A stretch of DNA of 33,813 bases. Origin: an uncultured Pelagibacteraceae bacterium (lineage in GTDB: Bacteria; Pseudomonadota; Alphaproteobacteria; Pelagibacterales; Pelagibacteraceae). The stretch is from the NCBI GenBank assembly GCA_902576815.1, contig CACGWQ010000013.1, positions 1-33,813 on the forward strand. Reading direction: 5' to 3'. The translations under genes were made by a program, and so were the position numbers. The notes below the pieces were generated by a model. That model searched no databases and was not told the origin of the DNA. It saw only the letters and a list, made by a program, of their open reading frames with translations. Shown here one piece after another: positions 1 to 7,863 of this stretch (positions are counted from its first letter, which is position 1; every line of letters begins with the position of its first letter).

Positions 1-1
1 C

Positions 2-886
2 GCTGCAAATAAAGAACAATTAAAATATTTTAAAAAAGAGAAGAATTATCTATTTTATAAATTAAATATTAAAAATAAAAATCAAATTATTAAAATCTTA
101 AAAAAAAACAAAATATATAGAATTGTTAATTTTGCTGCGGAGAGTCATGTAGATAACTCGATAAATCAACCAAAGTATTTTTACGAAAATAATTTAATGT
201 GCTTCATTGATTTTATTGAAGCTTTAAAAGTCTATTATCGTGATCTAAACAAAATCAAAAAAAAAATCTTCAGATTTATTCATATAAGTACTGATGAAGT
301 ATATGGCTCTCTAGAAATGAATGGTAAACCGTTTAGAGAAAATTCTTTGTTAAAGCCTAATAATCCTTACTCATCAAGTAAAGCAGCATGCGAATTGGTA
401 TTGAGAAGTTTTTTTAATACATACAAATTACCATATATAGTCACAAATTGCTCTAATAATTATGGAAAATTTCAAAACGATGAGAAATTAATTCCTACGA
501 TATTTAGAAATGCAATTAAGAATAAAGACATACCTATTTATGGAAAAGGTAAAAATATAAGAGATTGGATATTTGTTGATGATCATTGCGAAGCCATATT
601 AAAAATCTTAAAGTCAGGTGCAAATGGACAAAAATATAATATTGGTTCATCTAATGAAATATTAAATTTAGATTTAGCTTATAAAATATGTAAAATTTTA
701 GATAATAAAATTCCAAAAAAGAAAAAATACAAAAACTTAATTAAATTTGTAAAAGATAGACCGGGTCATGACTTTCGGTATGCCATAAATTCAACAAAAA
801 TAAAAAAATTAAAATGGAGACCTAAAGTAAATCTTGATGAAGGTTTAAATAGAATTGCTGATTACTATATTGAAAGATACAAGTGA
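2..886 (+). CDS. rfbB: dTDP-glucose 4,6-dehydratase, 5' end cut off by the window
   Basis: Second step of dTDP-L-rhamnose synthesis: NAD-dependent conversion of dTDP-glucose to dTDP-4-keto-6-deoxyglucose in the cytoplasm. The frame is open from base 2, well before the first ATG at 197. The upstream part encodes NFAAESHVDNSI, a clear family motif, so the gene starts outside the window and lacks only the N-terminal Rossmann GxxGxxG part, roughly 45-50 residues. Visible motifs are the catalytic STDEVYG, the YSSSK catalytic Tyr/Lys pair, NNYGKFQ, and the substrate-side RPGHDFRYA near the C terminus. The stop is followed directly by the ATG of rmlD, so the two are surely cotranscribed. Lysine- and asparagine-rich, as are its neighbours. 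Confidence 0.96.
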   Translation, partial: AANKEQLKYFKKEKNYLFYKLNIKNKNQIIKILKKNKIYRIVNFAAESHVDNSINQPKYFYENNLMCFIDFIEALKVYYRDLNKIKKKIFRFIHISTDEVYGSLEMNGKPFRENSLLKPNNPYSSSKAACELVLRSFFNTYKLPYIVTNCSNNYGKFQNDEKLIPTIFRNAIKNKDIPIYGKGKNIRDWIFVDDHCEAILKILKSGANGQKYNIGSSNEILNLDLAYKICKILDNKIPKKKKYKNLIKFVKDRPGHDFRYAINSTKIKKLKWRPKVNLDEGLNRIADYYIERYK

Positions 887-1741
887 ATGAATATTTTAAT
901 TTTTGGAAGTAACGGCCAATTAGGCAGTGAGTTATCAAAAAAATTAGATGCTATAAGTATTTCTAGAAAAAATAATAAAAAATTTAACTATTTAAATTTA
1001 ATAGAATTAAAGAAAATATTAAAGTTTTACTCACCAAATATCATAATTAATTGTGTTGCTTACACAGATGTAAATAAAGCAGAGATAGATAGAAAAAAAT
1101 GTTACAATATTAATACTAAGGCAGTTATAGAATTAACAAAGTATTGTAAAAAAAATAATATAATACTAATTCATTTTTCGACAGATTTTGTTTTTGATGG
1201 TAGAGCAAAAAAACCTTATTTAGAACTTTCTAAAACTAATCCATTAAATTACTATGGGAAAACAAAACTTCTTGCTGATAAATTTATAATTAAATCAAAA
1301 TGTAAATATATAATTTTAAGGGTATCATGGCTATATAATTTAAATTTTAATAACAATTTTATTAATAAAATTAAAACAAAACTAAAAAAAAGAGAAAACA
1401 TTTGCGTTCCTATTAATCAAATTGGAAGCCCAACTAGTGCAAAATTTATCGTTAAGTATCTGATTAATATAATTAAATTAATTAAGTTAAATAAATTTAA
1501 ATTTGGTTTATATAATCTTTCAACATCAAAACCCAAATCAAGATATCATACTGCTAAATTTATTGCTGAAAAATTAAAATATAATAGTAAAAAAATAAAA
1601 CCTTATGAGTATAATAACGATAATGAAAAAGTTAAAAGACCATATAATTCAATGCTTGACAACACTAAAATTAGTCAAGCCTTAAATATAAAATTATCAA
1701 CGTGGAAACAGGATCTAAGGAGAAATTTAATTAATGAATAG
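887..1741 (+). CDS. rfbD: dTDP-4-dehydrorhamnose reductase
   Basis: Last step of dTDP-L-rhamnose synthesis: NAD(P)H-dependent reduction of dTDP-4-keto-L-rhamnose. The 284 aa match the family's usual length. The N terminus carries the nucleotide-binding GSNGQLGSEL. STDFVFDG supplies the catalytic Thr/Ser region and YYGKTK the Tyr-x3-Lys pair. RVSWLY, with the following residues, is the usual RmlD middle motif. It starts immediately after the rmlB stop and its last 8 bases overlap rmlA, so the four rml genes form one transcript. The order here is B-D-A-C. Function is firm from motifs and from the company of the other three genes. Confidence 0.95.
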   Translation: MNILIFGSNGQLGSELSKKLDAISISRKNNKKFNYLNLIELKKILKFYSPNIIINCVAYTDVNKAEIDRKKCYNINTKAVIELTKYCKKNNIILIHFSTDFVFDGRAKKPYLELSKTNPLNYYGKTKLLADKFIIKSKCKYIILRVSWLYNLNFNNNFINKIKTKLKKRENICVPINQIGSPTSAKFIVKYLINIIKLIKLNKFKFGLYNLSTSKPKSRYHTAKFIAEKLKYNSKKIKPYEYNNDNEKVKRPYNSMLDNTKISQALNIKLSTWKQDLRRNLINE

Positions 1742-2585
1742 AAAAGGAATAATTCTAGCAGGTGGTTCAGGAAGTAGACTATATCCATTAACAAAGGTTA
1801 TCTCAAAACAGCTTTTACCTATATATAATAAGCCTATGATATATTACCCAATTTCAAATTTAATTATGTCTCGCATAAAAGAAATATTAATTATTTCTTC
1901 TCCACATCATATTAAATTATATAAAAATTTATTGGGAAATGGTGAAAATCTTGGATTAAAGTTTTCTTATAAAATTCAAAAAAAACCCAATGGTATTGCA
2001 GAGGGCTTAATACTTGCCGAAAAGTTTCTTAAAGGATCAAATTTTTGTCTGATTTTAGGAGATAATATATTTTTTGGTAAAGACATAAAAAAAAAATTTT
2101 TGAATGCCTCAAATTCGGAAAGTCAATCAATTTTTGGAAAAAAAGTTAATCACCCAAATAAATACGGAGTACTAAAATTTAAAAATGGAAAAGTGAATAA
2201 AATTATTGAGAAACCAAAATCGCTGGTATCAAAATATGCTGTAACAGGAATTTATTTTTATAATAATAGTGCTATTGAAATTGCAAAGAAACTAAAACCT
2301 TCATATAGAAATGAGTTGGAGATAACCGACTTAAACAATCAAATATTAGATAAAAATGAACTTAATATACATTTATTAAATAACGAACAATATTGGTATG
2401 ACGCTGGCAATCATTCAGACTATGTAAAAACCATTAATCATGTTTATAATTATGAAAATGAAAAACAATTAGTAGGTTGTTTAGAAATAGAGGCTTTTAA
2501 AAGTAGTTTTATTTCTAAAAAAAAACTTTTAAAGTATATAAATAATAAAAGTCCTTTTTACAAAAAATTAAAAAATATACTATGA
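1734..2585 (+). CDS. rfbA: glucose-1-phosphate thymidylyltransferase
   Basis: First step of the rhamnose pathway: glucose-1-phosphate plus dTTP gives dTDP-glucose and pyrophosphate. The N-terminal nucleotidyltransferase signature ILAGGSGSRLYPLT is present, followed by SKQLLPIYNKPMIYYPIS, which carries the catalytic Lys/Arg region. ILGDNIFFG holds the metal-binding Asp, EKP follows near residue 162, and YDAGNHSDY is the typical late motif. Length 283 aa is close to the usual 285-295. The ATG lies inside the end of rmlD (8-base overlap) and the stop overlaps rmlC by 4 bases, which suggests translational coupling. Confidence 0.96.
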   Translation: MNRKGIILAGGSGSRLYPLTKVISKQLLPIYNKPMIYYPISNLIMSRIKEILIISSPHHIKLYKNLLGNGENLGLKFSYKIQKKPNGIAEGLILAEKFLKGSNFCLILGDNIFFGKDIKKKFLNASNSESQSIFGKKVNHPNKYGVLKFKNGKVNKIIEKPKSLVSKYAVTGIYFYNNSAIEIAKKLKPSYRNELEITDLNNQILDKNELNIHLLNNEQYWYDAGNHSDYVKTINHVYNYENEKQLVGCLEIEAFKSSFISKKKLLKYINNKSPFYKKLKNIL

Positions 2586-3130
2586 AAATAATAAAAAAAT
2601 TTTTTAACGATTGTATTTTGTTTAAAAAAGATATTCACTTGGATAAGCGTGGGACATTCACAGAGTCTTTTAATGAAAATGTTTTTAAAAAAATAACAAA
2701 AGTAAATTTTAAATGTAAACAAATTAATTACATAATTTCGAAAAAAAATAGTCTAAGAGGATTACATTTACAAAAAAACAAACATGCACAAGAGAAAATA
2801 TTACGTGTCATAGAAGGTAATATTTTAGATGTAGTTGTAGATTTGAGAAAAAAATCAAAATATTTTGGAAAACATAAATTAATAAAGTTATCTTCAGCTG
2901 AAAATCATCAAATATATATACCTTCAGGTTTTGCTCATGGTTATTTAACATTAAGTAAAATTGCAAAAGTTGAATATTTATGTTCTGACTTTTATAATAA
3001 AGCTTCAGAAATTTCTATAAAATGGAATGATAAAAATTTAGCTATTAAATGGCCAATTAAGAAAAAATATTATATTTCAAAAAAAGATAGTAATGCAATA
3101 TCCTTTAATGATTTTTCTTTGAATTTATAA
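2582..3130 (+). CDS. rfbC: dTDP-4-dehydrorhamnose 3,5-epimerase
   Basis: Third step of the pathway: double epimerisation of dTDP-4-keto-6-deoxyglucose at C3 and C5. A cupin-fold protein of 182 aa, the normal size. Motifs seen are RGTFTESF, NSLRGLHLQ with the catalytic His, the VIEGNILDVVVDLRK strand, and IPSGFAHGYLTLS. It overlaps rmlA by 4 bases (ATGA) and closes the rml operon. Its last 26 bases overlap tail-to-tail with the glycosyltransferase on the other strand, leaving no room for a separate terminator. Confidence 0.95.
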   Translation: MKIIKKFFNDCILFKKDIHLDKRGTFTESFNENVFKKITKVNFKCKQINYIISKKNSLRGLHLQKNKHAQEKILRVIEGNILDVVVDLRKKSKYFGKHKLIKLSSAENHQIYIPSGFAHGYLTLSKIAKVEYLCSDFYNKASEISIKWNDKNLAIKWPIKKKYYISKKDSNAISFNDFSLNL

Positions 3131-4076
3131 AAAAAGCTAAGATTTTAGTTATATCTAGAATGCAAGAAAAAATAGTAATAAAAATAAAATTATAAGGAAA
3201 AATATATTTCAAATTCTCTCCTTTTTTTACTGGTAGGTATATTCCTCTAACACAGGTATAAAAAATGCCTAATAGTAAAAAGCTTAATTTAGTTATATGA
3301 GGTATGTAGGTTGATCTTTCCATATCCCAATCAGCAAACATTGCATTCCAATTAAAAATAAAAAAAAGTAAAACTATTAATAATCCAATGTTATATATAT
3401 CTCTTTGACCTTTAAGATGATCTAATTTATTTGAAATGGAATAGTTTCTAAACCATTTCCTAACGATATTGTTAAAATTACTACCTATAAGTCCATAGTA
3501 AACTAAACTTTCATTATTTTTAGAAGTTTTAATGTTGTGAAGTTTTACTCTTCTTATCCAATCCCCGTCTTCACCTGCTCTAACATTTTTTAGAAAATAA
3601 CCACATTTTTGAAAAACATTTCTTTTTAACAAGGATCCGGGAATAGTTATTATTGAGGATGATCCAAAGGTTGAGGCTCTAATAATTTTTTCTTTGTTGT
3701 TGTTTGCTAAATATTTTGTCGTTCCTAAAACTATATCAGTTTTTTTTTTATTTATTAAATTGTTCGCATTTTTAAGCCAATCATTGTTTGGTTTAGTATT
3801 AACATCTAAAAAAGCGATTAAATCATATTTTGAGTAATTTACTCCAACATTTCTGGCTTCTCCTGGATTTAAATTTTTATGATTATAACATCTGAAATAT
3901 ATTTTTTTTGACTTAAAAAATTTTAAATAAACATCTTCATATTTAAATTTACTAATATTAGTATTTATTAAAATTATTTCATTTGGCAGTAGTTTTTGCA
4001 AAGATATTGTACTCAACAATTTATGCACTTGTTTACTATCTCCTTTAGAAGGTATAATTAAAGAAATACTATTCAT
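3105..4076 (-). CDS. family 2 glycosyltransferase with C-terminal membrane segments
   Basis: Probable inner-membrane glycosyltransferase adding a sugar to a lipid-linked surface glycan; donor and acceptor cannot be read from sequence. The 323 aa begin with a GT-A fold: ISLIIPSKGDSKQVHKLL, then NPGEARNVGVNYS and AFLDVNTKPNNDWL, whose Asp-x-Asn sits where the usual DxD metal site lies. AGEDGDWIRR near residue 170 fits the GT2 ED-x-D acceptor region. After about residue 225 there are three hydrophobic stretches, around 230-248, 263-280 and 293-313, so the C terminus is membrane-anchored. It overlaps the end of rmlC by 26 bases, and 66 bases separate it from the next gene on the same strand. GT2 call firm, specificity unknown. 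Confidence 0.85.
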   Translation of the reverse strand: MNSISLIIPSKGDSKQVHKLLSTISLQKLLPNEIILINTNISKFKYEDVYLKFFKSKKIYFRCYNHKNLNPGEARNVGVNYSKYDLIAFLDVNTKPNNDWLKNANNLINKKKTDIVLGTTKYLANNNKEKIIRASTFGSSSIITIPGSLLKRNVFQKCGYFLKNVRAGEDGDWIRRVKLHNIKTSKNNESLVYYGLIGSNFNNIVRKWFRNYSISNKLDHLKGQRDIYNIGLLIVLLFFIFNWNAMFADWDMERSTYIPHITKLSFLLLGIFYTCVRGIYLPVKKGENLKYIFPYNFIFITIFSCILDITKILAFFINSKKNH

Positions 4077-4142
4077 AATTAATTAAGAAATTAAATTTTA
4101 ACATATATAATTATTTTAAATTTTATATCATCACAATTATTT

Positions 4143-5156
4143 TCATATTATTCTTGTTTTATGAACAGAAATTTTCAAAAGTATTTGATAAAGGATAAAA
4201 CACAATAACAGGTTATAGGATGCATAAATATTAACAAAAAAATTTAATATAATTGGAATTAACATAAAACTTAAATAAAGTGTAAGTGTAATTTTCAGTG
4301 AATATTTCTTTATTAAAAAATGATGAAGATGGTTTTTTTCTCCAATAAATGGACTTTTTTTTCTTAAAATTCTAGAAATAAATACCCTAAGCATATCTAA
4401 ACCTGGAAAAGACATAAGTATAAATATATCTTCAGATTTTAGAAGATTTAAATTTGAATCAAAATTTACATTATATATATAAATCACATATAGACCTACA
4501 AATGTAGATAGACCAAGAGAACCCGCATCTCCCAAAAAATAATAGTTTTTATAAATGAAGTAATTATTTATAATTAGATAAATAATTATTATTAAAATAA
4601 AAAAATTATTTATTTCAAAATTCAAGTATAATGTTGATAAGATAATAAGTATGATAGCGTTTGCCAGTGCATTTATTCCGTCAACAAGATTTATAGAATT
4701 TATAAAAGCAGTTAAGCAAAATGCTGTAAACACTGAGGAAAAAATATTTAGACTGATATTAAAATCTAAACTTTCAAAGTAAATTTCTTTTATTCTAAAC
4801 TCATTATTTGTTTCAAAAAAAAGCACGAAGATTAAAAAAAAAATTAATAATCTATAATTAGGATTCAAAGATATACTATCATCTAACATTCCAACCAAAA
4901 ACAAGGTTAAGGATATGATCGATATATAAAAAATTATACTTTCAAATTCATTTTCATATAAAAAAAAATAAATTAAAATTAAAATTAAATAGATAGGAAA
5001 CCATAATGCCCCATTTAAAGGTATAGGAGATTTATGTATTTTCCTTTTTTTGTCGGGATAATCAATAATTTTAAGAAATTTTGATATCTTATATCTATTT
5101 AAAATATTTAATGCAAATGCTACAAATGTGACTGATAAAATTAAAACATATTCCAT
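4143..5156 (-). CDS. WecA/MraY-family polyprenyl-phosphate sugar-1-phosphate transferase
   Basis: Multi-pass inner-membrane enzyme that transfers a sugar-1-phosphate, probably an N-acetylhexosamine, from UDP-sugar to undecaprenyl phosphate, starting O-antigen-like glycan synthesis. Family motifs in order: DYPDKKRKIHKSPIPLNG near the N terminus, GMLDDSISLNPNYRLL with the paired Asp, NSINLVDGINALA, YFLGDAGSLGLS, and the late cytoplasmic KNHLHHFLIKK, the His motif typical of WecA-like rather than MraY enzymes. The 337 aa carry about ten hydrophobic segments, fitting the usual eleven. It sits among surface-glycan genes and not beside mur genes, which also favours WecA type over MraY. The sugar is unknown. 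Confidence 0.88.
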   Translation of the reverse strand: MEYVLILSVTFVAFALNILNRYKISKFLKIIDYPDKKRKIHKSPIPLNGALWFPIYLILILIYFFLYENEFESIIFYISIISLTLFLVGMLDDSISLNPNYRLLIFFLIFVLFFETNNEFRIKEIYFESLDFNISLNIFSSVFTAFCLTAFINSINLVDGINALANAIILIILSTLYLNFEINNFFILIIIIYLIINNYFIYKNYYFLGDAGSLGLSTFVGLYVIYIYNVNFDSNLNLLKSEDIFILMSFPGLDMLRVFISRILRKKSPFIGEKNHLHHFLIKKYSLKITLTLYLSFMLIPIILNFFVNIYASYNLLLCFILYQILLKISVHKTRII

Positions 5157-5239
5157 AAAATTTGTTAATACTAATAATTTATAGATAATCTGTGTTATAT
5201 CAGAAACAATTAAATTGATATAAATTTAGTAGATATTAT

Positions 5240-6565
5240 ATGATAAAAAAAAATAGGAAAGATGCCTTAATAGTACAATTTTTGAGTATCCTAATTATTT
5301 TAATTCCTGCATTATTAATTACAGGGCCTCTTTTGAGCGATTTAGTAGTAACTTTATGTGCGATAATTTTTTTAATTAAAATAATTTTAGATAAATCATT
5401 AAAAAGATTTTACAAAAATAAAATTACTTTTTTTTTCTTGTTATTTTGTATTTATATAATATTTAATTCGACTTTCATTTCTAACGAACCATTTTTTTCA
5501 CTTAAAAATTCACTATTTTATATAAGGTTTGGATTATTTTCTCTTTGTGTATGGTATGTATTAGAGAATAACAAAAAATTAATCTTACATGTATTTTATT
5601 CTCTTCTAGCATGCTTTTTAGTTTTAATTATTGATGGTTATATACAATATTTCTTAGGTCAAAATATTTTAGGTTGGAAATTATACCCTGGTCCTCGCAT
5701 AAGTAGTTTTTTTGGAGATGAACTTGTATATGGAAGTTATTTAAGCAGGTTTTTACCAATACTATTTGGTTTAATGATATTTTGTATTGAAAAAAAGTAC
5801 ATTAATAAAAACATACAACTTATAACTTTTATTATATTTGTATTTGCAGATATCGCAGTTTTCTTAAGTGGGGAAAGAACAGCATTTTTTTTTATTAATA
5901 TTGGAGCTTTATTATTTATATTTTCATCTCTTAAATATAAATTGATGAGATCTTTGATTTTTACAATCTCAATATTTTTTATTTTAATACTCTCAGTTAT
6001 CGAGCTAGATGCAAAAAAAAGAGTCTTTGATCAAACATTTAAAGACATGAATATTACTACAAATAACAATATAAAAACTGAACAAGTTGATGGTGATAAT
6101 TTATTTAAAAAAAAAATCTATATATTTTCTAAAACCCATCATGAACATTATATTTCAGCAATTAAAATGTTTAAGGATAACCCTATTTTTGGAATTGGAT
6201 ACAAAAATTTTAGATTCTATTGTTCAAAAGAAGAATATTATATATCTGTTAATTCATGCTCTACCCATCCACATAATACATATTTACAATTATTAGCTGA
6301 GACAGGATTAATTGGCTTTATTTATGTTTTTGCGTTGTTTATTTATTTAATAATAATTATATCAAAAAATATATTAAGAAATTTTTTATTAAGAGAAGAT
6401 AAAAATAATATCAATGATTTTGAACTTTGCTTATTAATTGCAATTATTATTTCTATTTGGCCAATTGCTCCAAATGGAAATATTTTCAATAATTGGTTAT
6501 CGATCTTAATGTATTTCCCTGTAGGTTTTATTTTATGGTCATTTAAAGGAAAAAAATTAATCTAA
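5240..6565 (+). CDS. O-antigen ligase / polymerase-type membrane protein (Wzy_C family)
   Basis: Multi-pass membrane protein of 441 aa, with hydrophobic segments through most of its length and one large periplasmic-type loop around residues 255-345. That loop ends in STHPHNTYLQLLAETGLIG, the hallmark of O-antigen ligases (WaaL) and related polymerases (Wzy_C), whose conserved His takes part in transfer. An upstream YPGPRISSFFGDELVYGSYL segment and SGERTAF also fit the family. It would attach or polymerise lipid-linked glycan on the periplasmic side. It diverges from the WecA-type gene across an 83-base gap and lies just left of the 5S gene. Ligase and polymerase cannot be separated from sequence alone. 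Confidence 0.8.
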   Translation: MIKKNRKDALIVQFLSILIILIPALLITGPLLSDLVVTLCAIIFLIKIILDKSLKRFYKNKITFFFLLFCIYIIFNSTFISNEPFFSLKNSLFYIRFGLFSLCVWYVLENNKKLILHVFYSLLACFLVLIIDGYIQYFLGQNILGWKLYPGPRISSFFGDELVYGSYLSRFLPILFGLMIFCIEKKYINKNIQLITFIIFVFADIAVFLSGERTAFFFINIGALLFIFSSLKYKLMRSLIFTISIFFILILSVIELDAKKRVFDQTFKDMNITTNNNIKTEQVDGDNLFKKKIYIFSKTHHEHYISAIKMFKDNPIFGIGYKNFRFYCSKEEYYISVNSCSTHPHNTYLQLLAETGLIGFIYVFALFIYLIIIISKNILRNFLLREDKNNINDFELCLLIAIIISIWPIAPNGNIFNNWLSILMYFPVGFILWSFKGKKLI

Positions 6566-6580
6566 CATCAATTTTTTATG

Positions 6581-6608
6581 TTTACTTATTTATTTTTTTA
6601 AATATAAA
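6581..6608 (+). promoter_or_regulatory. Candidate promoter of the isolated 5S rRNA
   Basis: A -35-like TTTACT (6581-6586) and a -10-like TATAAA (6603-6608) are separated by 16 bases. The expected start, 6-7 bases after the -10 box, falls at 6614-6615, exactly where the 5S acceptor stem begins. The match is 4/6 and 5/6 to the sigma-70 consensus in an AT-rich background, so the fit to the RNA end is the stronger argument. Confidence 0.5.
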
Positions 6609-6613
6609 TCTTT

Positions 6614-6731
6614 TGCCTGGTGATTATTGCGTAAGGGTAATACCCGATCCCATTCCGAACTCGGAAGTCAAGCCTTGCTGCGCCGATGGTACTTTGTCTT
6701 AAGGCATGGAAGAGTAGGACATTGCCAGGCT
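6614..6731 (+). rRNA. rrf: 5S ribosomal RNA, not linked to 16S or 23S in this window
   Basis: The terminal stem GCCTGGT (6615-6621) pairs with GCCAGGC (6724-6730, one G-U pair). Between them lie the conserved 5S loops: the ACCCGATCCCATTCCGAACTC core, CGCCGATGGTACT, and the loop E/D segment ending GGAAGAGTAGGAC. Length of about 117 bases is normal. No 16S, 23S or tRNA lies next to it. An O-antigen ligase gene precedes it and an epimerase CDS starts 8 bases after it. It appears to have its own promoter. No terminator-like hairpin plus T-run follows. Confidence 0.95.
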
Positions 6732-6739
6732 AACTCCAA

Positions 6740-7621
6740 ATGAAAAATTTTATTTTAGTAACAGGCGGTGCCGGCTTTATTGGATCAAATTTAATTGAAT
6801 TACTTTTATCTAAAACCAAATATAATATTCTAAGTTTAGATAACTATTCATCAGGAAGTAAAAAAAATCATATTATATCAAATAAGATAAAATATATAAA
6901 AGGAGACACAAGCAATATAAAAAAATTATTAAAAAAATATAAAAATAAAATAAAAGTCATTTTTCATTTTGCAGAATTTTCAAGAATATTTCAGAGTTTT
7001 AAAAAATTTCATGAATGTTTCAATTCAAATTCTCTTGGAAGCAAAGAAGTTTTCAAGTTTTGTTTAGAAAACAAAATAAAATTAATTTACTCAGCAACTT
7101 CATCAAGCTTAGGAAATAAAGGTAATGATAAAAATTTATCTCCTTATGCATTCACAAAACAGAAAAATTTAGAACTTTTAGAAAATTTAAGAAATTGGTT
7201 TAAATTAAATTTTGAAATTATTTATTTCTACAATGTTTATGGTCCGAGGCAAATTCAAAATGGAAATATGGCAACTGTTATTGGTATATTTGAGAGATTA
7301 TATAAAAAAGGAAAACCTTTGACTGTTGTAAGACCTGGTTCACAATCGAGAAGATTTACTCATATTTCTGATACGGTAAATGTTTGTTATGAGGCTTGGA
7401 AAAAAAATAGAAATGCTTACTACAGCATATCTAACAAAGAGTCATTCACTATTTTAGAAGTAGCAAAGATGTATAATCGCAAGATTAAATTTTTACCTCC
7501 GAGATTAGGAGAGAGGTATGCATCTGCATTGACTGATTTATCTTATAGTCCTAAAATTTATCGTAGATTTGGAAAAATAAGTTTGAAAGATTATATAAGA
7601 TCGTTTATTAACGTGAATTAA
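6740..7621 (+). CDS. NAD-dependent sugar epimerase/dehydratase (extended SDR, GalE-like)
   Basis: Probable nucleotide-sugar epimerase or dehydratase, 293 aa, slightly short for the GalE group (about 310-340). The N terminus [11 protein letters not shown] is the NAD-binding glycine motif, SLDNYSSGS follows the second strand, and IFHFAEFS replaces the more usual [13 protein letters not shown] offers the catalytic Ser/Thr and SPYAFTKQK the Tyr-x3-Lys pair. FYNVYGPRQ and [10 protein letters not shown] are standard late motifs. ATG 6740 is required to include the glycine motif, so translation begins 8 bases after the 5S 3' end, with no Shine-Dalgarno sequence. It likely serves the same surface glycans as the island genes. 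Substrate unknown. Confidence 0.85.
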   Translation: MKNFILVTGGAGFIGSNLIELLLSKTKYNILSLDNYSSGSKKNHIISNKIKYIKGDTSNIKKLLKKYKNKIKVIFHFAEFSRIFQSFKKFHECFNSNSLGSKEVFKFCLENKIKLIYSATSSSLGNKGNDKNLSPYAFTKQKNLELLENLRNWFKLNFEIIYFYNVYGPRQIQNGNMATVIGIFERLYKKGKPLTVVRPGSQSRRFTHISDTVNVCYEAWKKNRNAYYSISNKESFTILEVAKMYNRKIKFLPPRLGERYASALTDLSYSPKIYRRFGKISLKDYIRSFINVN

Positions 7622-7622
7622 T

Positions 7623-7748
7623 ATGAAAGTAGCTAGCTCATTAAAATCTTTGAAAAAAAGAGACCTCAACTCTAAATTAGTGAGAAGAAGAGGTAGAGTA
7701 TATATAATAAATAAAAAAAATCCTAAATTCAAAGCAAGACAAAAATAA
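7623..7748 (+). CDS. rpmJ: 50S ribosomal protein L36
   Basis: A 41-residue, strongly basic protein: [14 protein letters not shown], then [22 protein letters not shown]. This matches L36, including the KxRRRxGRVYVI core and the NPKFKARQ ending common in alphaproteobacteria. The usual zinc-binding Cys/His residues are missing, as in the zinc-free paralogue type. It is a structural part of the large ribosomal subunit. The start is 1 base after the epimerase stop. The 3' end is 3 bases before the next micro-gene. Confidence 0.93.
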   Translation: MKVASSLKSLKKRDLNSKLVRRRGRVYIINKKNPKFKARQK

Positions 7749-7751
7749 TCA

Positions 7752-7862
7752 ATGGATAACGAAAATCATAAAAATACGTGGAACAACTTTACTAAATTTG
7801 TTCTTTGGGGGTCAGTTGCAGTAGTAATTATATTGCTCCTTATGGCAATTTTTTTATTATAG
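7752..7862 (+). CDS. aa3-type cytochrome c oxidase subunit IV (36 aa)
   Basis: Micro-gene encoding MDNENHKNTWNNFTKF followed by a single hydrophobic helix, VLWGSVAVVIILLLMAIFLL, and a stop. An acidic/polar head with an aromatic HxxTWxxFxK pattern and one membrane span is the signature of the small subunit IV of alphaproteobacterial aa3 cytochrome oxidase. This gene commonly lies directly upstream of pntAA, as here (1-base gap). It would sit in the inner membrane on the surface of the COX complex; its exact role is not well defined. Identification rests on pattern, size and neighbourhood. Confidence 0.8.
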   Translation: MDNENHKNTWNNFTKFVLWGSVAVVIILLLMAIFLL

Positions 7863-7863
7863 T

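Noticed and set aside
6087..6296. Small plus-strand open frame inside the O-antigen ligase gene
   Set aside because: A different frame of a clear gene whose own frame carries the conserved HPHNTY motif here.
7538..7732. Minus-strand open frame over the epimerase end and rpmJ
   Set aside because: Two well-supported plus-strand genes explain the same bases; the encoded protein has no recognisable feature.
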